Assembly (NCBI GenBank): GCA_021292105.1
Contig: CM037871.1
Span: 23,060,057-23,124,056 of the forward strand
Source of the DNA: Anadara kagoshimensis
Taxonomy: Eukaryota; Mollusca; Bivalvia; Arcoida; Arcidae
Direction of reading: 5' to 3'
DNA: 64,000 bases
Shown: positions 22,560-32,417 of the stretch, one piece after another
Numbering within the stretch: position 1 is the first letter of the stretch
How the letters are laid out: the number at the start of each line of letters is the position of its first letter
Program-made: the position numbers and the translations under genes
Notes under the pieces: model-generated
Database searches by the model: none
Seen by the model: the letters and a program-made list of their open reading frames with translations, nothing else
Told to the model about the DNA's origin: nothing

Positions 22560-25140
22560 GATGTTATCTTCTCCATATATAAATAGACATCTGATTCTGA
22601 CACAACTTCTGACTACTGCTTCTTCCACTCCTCATTTCTCTTCCTCCATATCCACTGAGATGCCATCTCTGTCTGTGTACTGACAGCTTCCACCAGTTTC
22701 TTCCGTTCTCTTCCTGTCACACCTATAATCCTCAATGCCTTCCACAGTGACTGCCCTACAAACCCTCTACATCCAACTTCTACTGGTAAGCATCATACTC
22801 TCCACCCCTGGTGTGACAGTCTTTTACAAGCTGTTGGTACTTGCTTTTCTTTCTCTCATATGTTTCTTCTATCCTGTCTTCGCAAGGTACAGTTAATTCT
22901 ACCAAGACAACATGCTTTGTAGATCTAGACCAAATACAACATCTGGACGCATAGAAGTCTGCACTATATCTGATGGAATTTCCATTCTTCCATTGATGCC
23001 AACTTTCATCTTCCAATCTCCTGCTGTTGCCAAGATACCATTTCTTTCGGCCTTTCTCTTAGGTATGCTTCCACCTTTGACAAAGTTCACAAAAATTGGT
23101 CCTTTCACCATCCTGTGTTCTTTCTTCCTTTCTTTCTCCAGACTATCTGCAATAACCTCACTTTGGTAACTTTAAACTCTTCGACTACAGACTTCAATGG
23201 CAACTTTAGCTTTGCACCTGTGCTGTATAAACCCAAACTGCTAAAACTTCTAGGCACTCCTAACAATCTCCGTAAAAAGTTGTTAATCATCCTTTGTATT
23301 GCTTCTACTGCTGACATTGAAATTTCATACACCAGTAATGGCCACAGAACTCTGGGAAGTACTCCATATTGGTATATATAGACCTTGAACTTTCCCGGTA
23401 GGCCACACTTATCCACAGTTGTCATCCACTCCTCTATTTGTGTTCTTACATTTTTCACGTTGACTACATCTTTTAGGGTGCTGTCAAACCATTTCCCTAA
23501 ACTCTTTACTGATTTATCTGATACTGTTTGCTATGGTATCTTCACCTATTACAAACTTTATATCTTTGACCTTTCCCTTCTTCAATACTAAATTCCTTAA
23601 CTTAGATGGCTTGAATCGCATTTTTTGCCCATGATATAACCTTCTCCAAATCTTCTAATGCCCATCTTCCTTCCACTACCGTCTTGGTGGTAACCGTCAT
23701 ATCACCCATGAAAGCTCCAGATACCATCATTTGTCTTTGGCTAGTTCTTTCCACTGATTTCACTAAAAGATTCATTGCTGCTGAGAAAAGTATCACAGAG
23801 ATTGTGCAGCCTGTTAAAATTCCAACTGCTAACCTCTGCCAGTCAGTTATATAGTCTTTTACTGAGAATCTCATCTACACATTGTCAAAATACTCTTGAT
23901 TCATTCCACAAATCTTCACTGGTACATGGTATCTCTGTAATGTTAACTGCATCAGTTTTATGTCGTATTGAACTGTATGCATTTGCCAAGTCCAGCCACA
24001 GCACTGCCAGGTCACCCTAGCTTTCTTTAGCTTCTTTAATTATCTGTGTTAGAACGCTTGTATGTTCTATGCGTCCCGATATTCCTGGAACACCTCCTTT
24101 CTGTACTGATATATCCACATACTTATTGTCCAACATACGTTCGTTCGTTTCACCACAATTGCTAGAAAGATCTTGCCCTCCGCATTCAACAAGGATATTG
24201 TTCTGAACTGCCCCAGGTCCTCTGCATGTTCCTACTTTGGTATGAAACACCCCTCTGTTCTATACCAACTATCTACCATTCTTTGTCTTATCCACACTAC
24301 TTTTAATAATTTCCATAACACTCTTGTGACTTAAGGGCAATATTTATATATTTTATATGATATTCCATTTGGTCCAGTAGCTGATGATGCCCTTGTCGTT
24401 TGAATTATGTTGGATACTTCCTTCAGATTTGGTTCCTCCATTTCAAACCGTATTGTTGGTTCTTCTGGACTGAGCAATTTCTCAAATTCCTTAAGTTCTT
24501 CATCCCTTCTGGCATCATTATAGGTTTCTTTCAGATAGCTTTCTACTTCCTCCTTGTCACTGTCTAATCTTTCAGAACCTTTATTTCCCAATAACTTTGT
24601 TGTAAACTGATAGGGGTTTGATGTGAACTGAGCTCTTTTTTTTTCTCTATCTTTGTGTCTTCTGAGACTTCTCTCTGCTCTTCTTAATGTTTTCAATCTC
24701 TTTCTTAGATCAGTTCTTAGTTTAGACAGCCCTTCCCCGTCGTTTGATTCTTTGTACCTTTTCTTAAGCCTTCGGAGATCCTTCCTTAAATTTCTTATCT
24801 CTACTGTTTGTCTATTCTCCTTTGGTTGACCCTTTGGCCTTTTTCTTCCTTCTTCTGTCCAAAATCTATCTGCTCCTATAGTGTGAATGATTGTAGACAT
24901 TGACTCTAACTTTTGGTCTACACTTCCTCCTAAGGTGCTGATCAGTATTCTGTTACAATCCTCATCAAACTCCTCCCATGCCTTCCTGTTATTACTTGGT
25001 GGCCGTTTCACCTTCTTTCTTCTCTCACCAATAGTGTTGTGTCTACTCTTTGCTGTCCTATTTGTTGTCACAATTCCTGATTGCAGCTTCCCTCCTCCTC
25101 CTCTGACACATAAAGGCTGTGGTTGCTGTGGTGTTCTTCC
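22560..25140 (-). pseudogene. LINE with restriction-like endonuclease (R2/Hero-type), 5' truncated and broken
   Basis: Minus-strand fragments in order: a basic N-terminal linker (24331-25130, ending SSATGPNGISYKIYKYCP, RT block 1); the RT core with NKYVDISVQKGGVPGISGRIEH (24017-24250), ILTGCTISVILFSAAMN and AFMGDM (23602-23874); a thumb region with GLPGKFKVYIYQYGVLPRVLW and FLRRLLGVPRS (23105-23458); and a C-terminal endonuclease with RPDVV and, after a frameshift, HVVLVELTVPCEDRIEE (22780-23100). The family site is FMDD, so AFMGDM has lost a catalytic Asp. Several frameshifts and a 5' truncation add to the decay. The PD...ELT motif places it among LINEs with a restriction-like endonuclease. 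It is inserted in the gene of transposon 1. Confidence 0.85.
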
Positions 25141-25149
25141 TGAATACAA

Positions 25150-25939
25150 ACTAATAAACGTAATGGAGCTATCCTCAAACAAGAAGAGGCAGATACGAGA
25201 CTTATATTGCATGCAATGAATGCTTACAGAGAAGGATATGCAAGATTGGTTGTTAAATGTCGTGATACTGATGTATTTCTATTGCTAATACACCATCTTG
25301 TTAAAATGTGGATGGTTTCTGGTACTTCAAACAAAATTAAGGACTACGCATCCCATTTAGTAGCACATCAATTACCTGTATCTATTCGATTAAACATTCT
25401 TGGATTTCATGCTTTGACGGGGTGCGACACAACATCTTCCTTTTCGGGAATCAGTAAGAAAAATTGCTGGAAACAATTTTTGGCGCATCCAGAACTTCTG
25501 TCTGGTGTTGGGCGAGATGGAAATCCAGAATTAGCCAAAAAATTTGTCTGCCTCTTAAATTGACTGAATGAGGTTACTGGCATTGATGATGCAAGACGTA
25601 TACTCTTTGTCAAGGCCAAGCGAGCTTTAGAAATGCTTCCACCGACAAAGGATGCTTTAGAACTCCATGTAGCAAGATCCAATTATCAGGCGACTGTGGA
25701 TTCGTGCCAATATTGCAATTATTGGCACCACTGACAACAAACCAACTGATACAATTGGCTGGGTAGATTCTCCTGATGGACTGGTAGTTGTATGGAAAAG
25801 ATTACCTGCAGTTCCTGTAGCTTGTGTTCAACTGATGAGTTGTGGTTGTCAACAGAAATGCAGCACGGCTAGGTGCAAATGTTTTAAAAACAATTTAAAT
25901 TGCACACCTTCATGTGCATGTGATATGGTTGACTGTTGA
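25150..25939 (+). pseudogene. FEN1/PIN-like nuclease plus CXC-domain transposon protein (C-terminal part)
   Basis: The plus-strand frame begins KQEEADTRLILHA (about 25177), continues with VVKCRDTDVFLLLIHHL and FHALTGCDTTSSFSGISKK (about 25400-25470), then ARSNYQATV and, after a frameshift near 25688, GWVDSPDGLVVVWKRLPAVP and a cysteine-rich end (SCGCQQKCSTARCKCF, NLNCTPSCACDMVDC). The first part has the spacing of FEN1/XPG-type PIN nucleases: E-x-D, then D-x-D, then GCDxxxxFxGIxKK at the start of a helix-hairpin-helix. The end resembles a tesmin/TSO1-like CXC DNA-binding domain. A TGA at 25561 and the frameshift disable it. It lies inside the TIRs of transposon 1, so it is probably a transposon gene. 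The catalytic role is inferred from motifs only. Confidence 0.75.
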
Positions 25940-26146
25940 AATCCATTTTCATAGACTAATTAGATGTATACGGTGTAAATATCAGAAAATAAACATGCTT
26001 GTGTTTGACTTAATACTAGAAAAGTAGTGAATCAATGTAGTTCTTAATTGTTTTCGGTGCTACTTTTATTTATCTAACATTAGACTAGTTTTTCTGTTTG
26101 TATTTGATGAAATACAAGTTTTATCGAACACGCGTGATACAGAATC

Positions 26147-26173
26147 TTGTATCACCACACTGTGGTGATACAA
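26147..26173. other. Perfect 12-bp-arm hairpin
   Basis: TTGTATCACCAC is followed after three bases by GTGGTGATACAA. It lies between the broken CXC gene and the large palindrome of transposon 1. Confidence 0.7.
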
Positions 26174-26380
26174 CATTGGCGGTAAAGTACACGTGCACTT
26201 CTCATTGTGACGTCATTGTGGAATCTCCGATTTGTCAAATGTAAACAATGACGTCATTACTACAAAACATGTCATAACATAGTTCAGTGGTTTTCTGTGG
26301 TAAAATATATTTTTTTTCACATAAAGTATTGGGTTTTTATTATTTTAATTATCTAATAGGAAATGTTAGATAAAAATATC

Positions 26381-26537
26381 ATATACACAGTGTGTATGTA
26401 CAACACTTCGTATCAGGTCTCGTCCTTTTTTCGTAGCTGTATCACTACTCGTCGCGCAAGCGCGACTCGTAGTGATACGACTACGAAAAAAGGACTCGAC
26501 CTGATACTGAGGGTTGTATATACACACTGTGTATATA
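26381..26537. repeat. Large palindrome, arms ~76 bp
   Basis: The left arm starts ATATACACAGTGTGTATGTA and contains GTATCAGGTC and CCTTTTTTCGTAG. The right arm is its imperfect inverted copy ending CACACTGTGTATAT, with the centre at GCGCAAGCGC near 26458. It is inside transposon 1, next to its right TIR. Confidence 0.85.
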
Positions 26538-26991
26538 ATATGTATGTATTTTCCTTTTGCACATGTTGCATAGAGTGACCAATACTATTTTAGGGTATTC
26601 TTACAGAAAAGACATTGAAAAGAAAGCAAATGTCATGAGCTTGGAGATATGCCTTATGCATTATTAAAATAACCCAAATGTTTGCACTTAGTTGACCTTT
26701 GACCTAATTTTGAGACACATATGCGATTGCCAGCTTGGCATCCGGTCGCATGGTACTCGACACATATCAGGAATTACATTTAGCATGGATGCCATATTCT
26801 ACTAAAAATGCCATCAAAAATTATTTTTTTGGTCCTTGGATGGCCTACTATAAAGATTTATTGCCTCTGCAACCTGGTTTAAAGATAATAAGTGGTAAAT
26901 TGCAATTTCTATATAATTGGTTTTATAAGCTCAGGTGGACATTGAATACAACTTTACTTTAAAATTGAAATACAGATACAATTTGTTACTT

Positions 26992-26997
<6 letters not shown>

Positions 26998-27030
<33 letters not shown>
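26998..27030. repeat. GA microsatellite
   Basis: About sixteen GA dinucleotides. Confidence 0.9.
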
Positions 27031-27035
<5 letters not shown>

Positions 27036-28037
27036 TGACAGGATATTAACAGAAAGACGTTCAATCTAAAGGTATAACGAAGAGTGTGCTCTGTCAATTG
27101 CGAATCATATTAAACGGAAAGCGTAACATGTCTTCACGTAAAGCATAACACAGCTGGTCGGAAAGCGTAACATTTATGCCACTCCGCTTAAACGAAACAT
27201 GAAATTTCGCTTAAAAGCAGAGTAAAGTTTCTGTGTTCGCAAGTTTATGAAAGTATAGATATTTCTTGAGAATTTTGAGTAGAAACATCATTTGAATCCA
27301 AAACTGCTTTATTAAAATCAGCTGCTAAACAAAAGGACCTGCCAAAAATGGAAATGTTACAGGTACGTGAAAAATATCAATAATTCTTGCAAGATATTAT
27401 ATGAGGCAGTTAAATACCATCAAATATAATGCGAATAACCTTTTGCTTTCTGTTAAAGTTTCGTTTTTGTGAAGTTATATGAAAAACCGTCTTCTTTGCT
27501 CTTTAACGTAAAGCGTAACGACCAAAAATGTATGATTTTACTCAGACGTAAATAAAAACCGACGGAATACTCCGACGTAAATGAAATACGGTGTATCAGG
27601 ATTACCCCCGTGAAATAAGCAGTGGTCAAATATTGTAAAATCATTAATTAATATTTCATTGACATAATTAGTCATTTCATAGAGAAGTCACTCATGATCA
27701 TGTATGAATTTCCCATATACAGTAAAACCTGTTTAAAAAGTCCATCGTCCATCAATGGTAACCAATTAACTGACTTAATAGATAGCTAAGCACATTTCAG
27801 TTCCTACTATAGTATACTTTTCAGATATATAATATTTAATCAGTATTTCTGCTTATTTATAATGCTGAAATGTCTGGTTGCTTCCAAGTCAAAAGTAAAG
27901 TTTGGTGACATTTTTCTGAGTCAAAAGTACAGCTCAATTATAGAATAAAAAGTTTAAGTATGAAAGTCCTGCTGAAATCTTATTCCAAGTTAAAAAGTAC
28001 AGCTGCACTTTAATCCAAAAGTTCCTAGTCAAAAAGT
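27031..28037. other. Unassigned stretch with a tentative exon and CCAGCTG-motif repeat
   Basis: It contains AAAGCGTAAC-type short repeats at about 27118, 27163 and 27510, the tentative exon at 27268-27362, and from about 27840 the same GTCCAGCTG/AAAAGT motif cluster as at 2255-2500. No other gene is recognised. Confidence 0.4.
27268..27362 (+). CDS. Candidate coding exon fragment, unknown gene
   Basis: An open frame reads VETSFESKTALLKSAAKQKD and then LPKMEMLQ, ending exactly at CAG followed by GTACGTG, a good donor. The composition is protein-like, but the upstream boundary is unclear (an in-frame TGA lies just before it) and no partner exon was found. It could be a decayed transposon exon, given the repeated AAAGCGTAAC motifs around it. 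Confidence 0.25.
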
Positions 28038-31000
28038 CTAGCTGGAAAAATATTGAAAAAGTATGTGTCTGTCTCAAGGCCGACCACACTTTTAAAAGTC
28101 CAGCCAGAGTACAGCTAGAGTACGTTTCAAGTCCAGCTGGAGAACAGTTCAAGTTTTCATACGGGTAGGGTTCTTTAAACATCAAACCTGATCATAAAGC
28201 ATAGGTAGATCACTTATGATTTATTTGTATTCTATTCACTAAAACTATGTAATGTTGTCCTCAGTGGAGATTCTCTAATGTAATGTGGATTGACTGAATT
28301 TTTAAGTTTAGATGGGTGCCATATTTGTTTTTGTGTGAATAGATAAGCAGTTATGCACGTCTGCAAATATTGTCACACTTGTGATGTCATGACTCATCCA
28401 TGTCATCAGAGAGAAATTCTTGATTCCATTCAGGTGTGCAAAAGGGATTATTTCAAAATTTCTCTGTGATTAGTGGTTCAATTTTTAATATTTACAATAC
28501 CTTTTGAATTCCTATGATGAACTCATTGTAGAAAATTTGGGACATTCGGCAATGACCCACGCTTTTTCACATACATTGTGCGTATGAATACACCTGTGCA
28601 CAACCCAGTCCAACAAAACATTGCACATTGATGTTTCGAATACCCTGTCATCTATACAATGGGGATTTTTAACAAATTCAACATTAACGTTGTAATTTGA
28701 CAATTACTATGAATTTGTAGCTTTGTTTGTCAATTCGAATAAAATTTTATGAAACATTCTTTTGTTTTCAGCGTACTATTTTTTAGGCGCCTATTATGTC
28801 ACATCATTAATGGGTAGGCTGGAATTATCTTGATTGACATATTGGCTGTTCCCAGAATGTTTACATTGCCGACAGATTTGATATTTACTGGTTTTTCTTT
28901 CTTAATTGTATGATGCAATCATGAAGTTTGTAAAAAGAATGTTAGGATAAATATTGTAAATATAAGAATTGACTTTCTTTTTATTCTGGGTCATCACTAG
29001 ATGTCCCTGAATAAAAAGAAAGTCAATTCTTAAAAAAATATGACAATCATTTCAGGGAAAGGAGTTTAAGAAAATATGGTAAAATGGTCTTTCACTGTAC
29101 TTGAGAACACATTCCTTCCAGGTGCCATCCTGTAACACCATGGTACGAAAGGAATCTTTCTACCCAAGGACCATACGAGAATGGAATGCTCTGTCTAGCT
29201 GGAAAAATATTGAAAAAGTATGTGTCTGTCTCAAGGCCGACCACACTTTTAAAAGTCCAACCAGAGTACAGCTAGAGTACGTTTCAAGTCCAGCTGGAGA
29301 ACAGTTCAAGTTTTCATACGGGTAGGGTTCTTTAAACATCAAACCTGATCATAAAGCATAGGTAGATCACTTATGATTTATTTGTATTCTATTCACTAAA
29401 ACTATGTAATGTTGTCCTCAGTGGAGATTCTCTAATGTAATGTGGATTGACTGAATTTTTAAGTTTAGATGGGTGCCATATTTGTTTTTGTGTGAATAGA
29501 TAAGCAGTTATGCACGTCTGCAAATATTGTCACACTTGTGATGTCATGACTCATCCATGTCATCAGAGAGAAATTCTTGATTCCATTCAGGTGTGCAAAA
29601 GGGATTATTTCAAAATTTCTCTGTGATTAGTGGTTCAATTTTTAATATTTACAATACCTTTTGAATTCCTATGATGAACTCATTGTAGAAAATTTGGGAC
29701 ATTCGGCAATGACCCACGCTTTTTCACATACATTGTGCGTATGAATACACCTGTGCACAACCCAGTCCAACAAAACATTGCACATTGATGTTTCGAATAC
29801 CCTGTCATCTATACAATGGGGATTTTTAACAAATTCAACATTAACGTTGTAATTTGACAATTACTATGAATTTGTAGCTTTGTTTGTCAATTCGAATAAA
29901 ATTTTATGAAACATTCTTTTGTTTTCAGCGTACTATTTTTTAGGCGCCTATTATGTCACATCATTAATGGGTAGGCTGGAATTATCTTGATTGACATATT
30001 GGCTGTTCCCAGAATGTTTACATTGCCGACAGATTTGATATTTACTGGTTTTTCTTTCTTAATTGTATGATGCAATCATGAAGTTTGTAAAAAGAATGTT
30101 AGGATAAATATTGTAAATATAAGAATTGACTTTCTTTTTATTCTGGGTCATCACTAGATGTCCCTGAATAAAAAGAAAGTCAATTCTTAAAAAAATATGA
30201 CAATCATTTCAGGGAAAGGAGTTTAAGAAAATATGGTAAAATGGTCTTTCACTGTACTTGAGAACACATTCCTTCCAGGTGCCATCCTGTAACACCATGG
30301 TACGAAAGGAATCTTTCTACCCAAGGACCATACGAGAATGGAATGCTCTGTCTAGCTGGAAAAATATTGAAAAAGTATGTGTCTGTCTCAAGGCCGACCA
30401 CACTTTTAAAAGTCCAGCCAGAGTACAGCTAGAGTACGTTTCAAGTCCAGCTGGAGAACAGTTCAAGTTTTCATACGGGTAGGGTTCTTTAAACATCAAA
30501 CCTGATCATAAAGCATAGGTAGATCACTTATGATTTATTTGTATTCTATTCACTAAAACTATGTAATGTTGTCCTCAGTGGAGATTCTCTAATGTAATGT
30601 GGATTGACTGAATTTTTAAGTTTAGATGGGTGCCATATTTGTTTTTGTGTGAATAGATAAGCAGTTATGCACGTCTGCAAATATTGTCACACTTGTGATG
30701 TCATGACTCATCCATGTCATCAGAGAGAAATTCTTGATTCCATTCAGGTGTGCAAAAGGGATTATTTCAAAATTTCTCTGTGATTAGTGGTTCAATTTTT
30801 AATATTTACAATACCTTTTGAATTCCTATGATGAACTCATTGTAGAAAATTTGGGACATTCGGCAATGACCCACGCTTTTTCACATACATTGTGCGTATG
30901 AATACACCTGTGCACAACCCAGTCCAACAAAACATTGCACATTGATGTTTCGAATACCCTGTCATCTATACAATGGGGATTTTTAACAAATTCAACATTA

Positions 31001-31508
31001 ACGTTGTAATTTGACAATTACTATGAATTTGTAGCTTTGTTTGTCAATTCGAATAAAATTTTATGAAACATTCTTTTGTTTTCAGCGTACTATTTTTTAG
31101 GCGCCTATTATGTCACATCATTAATGGGTAGGCTGGAATTATCTTGATTGACATATTGGCTGTTCCCAAAATGTTTACATTGCCGACAGATTTGATATTT
31201 ACTGGTTTTTCTTTCTTAATTGTATGATGCAATCATGAAGTTTGTAAAAAGAATGTTAGGATAAATATTGTAAATATAAGAATTGACTTTCTTTTTATTC
31301 TGGGTCATCACTAGATGTCCCTGAATAAAAAGAAAGTCAATTCTTAAAAAAATATGACAATCATTTCAGGGAAAGGAGTTTAAGAAAATATGGTAAAATG
31401 GTCTTTCACTGTACTTGAGAACACATTCCTTCCAGGTGCCATCCTGTAACACCATGGTACGAAAGGAATCTTTCTACCCAAGGACCATACGAGAATGGAA
31501 TGCTCTGC
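28038..31508 (+). repeat. Tandem triplication, 1157-bp unit
   Basis: Three head-to-tail units, about 28038-29194, 29195-30351 and 30352-31508, each starting TAGCTGGAAAAATATTGAAA and ending GAGAATGGAATGCTCTG. Differences I can see are single bases: an A for G in CCAACCAGAGTAC of unit 2 and an A for G in TTCCCAAAATG of unit 3. Each unit ends in the 3' coding end of a LINE (SFYPRTIREWNAL), which continues intact only after unit 3. Each unit contains a 23-bp-arm hairpin. Two 60-74-codon open frames recur in each unit but have no family match and are repeat passengers. Confidence 0.92.
28968..29036. other. Stem-loop with 23-bp arms (first of three copies)
   Basis: AAGAATTGACTTTCTTTTTA-TTC and its exact reverse complement are separated by about 22 bp containing GGGTCATCACTAGATGTC. 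Copies sit 1157 and 2314 bp downstream in the other units. Confidence 0.85.
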
Positions 31509-31700
31509 CCACTGACGTAGCAACCGCTAAGAGCCTCGAAATCTTCAAGGCTCACCTGCTTGATTAAATTAATCAAGATGCTTTTACTTGCACATTTGAT
31601 TGTACAGCACTTTTTTTTACCTTTATTCAAATTTGTAATGCGCACACACAAAGTGGCAGTATCATCAACGATTGATGGCGGCCGCAGACTGGTAGAAGTA
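31404..31700 (+). pseudogene. LINE 3' end (CR1/Jockey-group RT C-terminus and 3' UTR)
   Basis: The plus-strand frame reads VRKESFYPRTIREWNALP and then TDVATAKSLEIFKAHLLD, ending in a stop at about 31566. This is the standard C-terminal signature of reverse transcriptases of the CR1/L2/Jockey group. The following GC-richer 3' UTR has CGGCCGCAGACTGG and ends near AAGTACTTATACTTTAATAA. Partial copies of the same end close units 1 and 2 of the triplication (about 29090-29192 and 30247-30349). Confidence 0.75.
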
Positions 31701-32319
31701 GAAGTACTTATACTTTAATAATGCACAATTAATTATTTATTTTATCAACCTTTGATTACCATCATTCTATAAACATGTAACAAAGATAATTTTTAAAAGA
31801 ATAAAATATCAATAAAATGTCATAATTAACAGCAGCCTAATTAAAATACATGTCAGTATAAATATACATTATATATACTCTTAAAGTGACTAATTTTTAG
31901 AGAATTCCTTTCTACAGCTTAAAATGTAAAAGTACAGATACTGTCAGCTAAACTCTTCCTACCTAGTGAATAATCACTTATGAGAACTGACATTTATTTC
32001 AATGTTTACTAGTTGAATGGCATTTGAAGCTGAATAATATAAATTATACAATTACTATTCTGTAATCTTTTTCAAAGGAATAGACAGGGGTGTGCTGAAT
32101 CTTTATCATTTCATTCAGCTTATTACAATTCATATTCTTGCACCTCTTTTGTAAATGATTCATATGTTGTTGCTGAATCAATTTTAACAAATTAAAACAA
32201 ATGAAATGACATTCCTTGATGTTTTTCTCATCATGTCTATATTGATGTGTTTAACATTTGATGTTCCTGGCTTTACTTTCCACTTTGATATACTCCTAAA
32301 GAAACTAGGTACAACAATC
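31701..32319. other. Probable 3' UTR / flank of the RIIAD1-like gene
   Basis: This lies just downstream of the minus-strand stop codon of the RIIAD1-like gene. Minus-strand AATAAA sequences occur near 31992 and 31738, but I cannot tell which is used. No repeat recognised. Confidence 0.4.
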
Positions 32320-32417
32320 TTATATTCTTTGTAACACTTTGTTTTGTTTTATCCTAGCTTGTCTAGTCTCTAATTGCTTTGTGACATTTTCTGGCAGTTC
32401 ATGATCTGTGAAGTGAT
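32320..32417 (-). CDS. RIIAD1: RIIAD1-like terminal exon
   Basis: 98 nt with acceptor TTTATATTTCAG, beginning with the last two bases of the Asp codon (G|AT). It encodes HFTDHELPENVTKQLETRQA and RIKQNKVLQRI, then stop. A 53-nt upstream duplication (about 32460-32490) repeats the acceptor and the first codons. Confidence 0.9.

Larger units (their letters stand above)
21550..26850 (+). mobile_element. DNA transposon 1 with long TIRs, carrying a nuclease/CXC gene
   Basis: Left TIR about 21550-21740 and right TIR about 26675-26850 are imperfect inverted copies. Both start TAGTAGGCCATCCAA, then share TGATGG(T/C)ATTTTTAGTAGAAT, CGGATGCCAAGCT and TAGGTCAAAGGTCAA. Each end is flanked by TAA (21547-21549 and 26851-26853). 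Inside, on the plus strand, are remnants of one gene family (about 21880-22052 and 25150-25939), separated by a 492-bp MITE and a 2.6-kb minus-strand LINE fragment. The autonomous element was probably larger; N-terminal coding sequence is missing. The superfamily is not one I can name with confidence; TAA duplications occur in PIF/Harbinger-type elements. Confidence 0.75.

Noticed and set aside
28512..31017. Identical 63-codon minus-strand frames in each 1157-bp unit
   Set aside because: They are repeated only because the unit is triplicated; there is no recognisable domain or expression signal.
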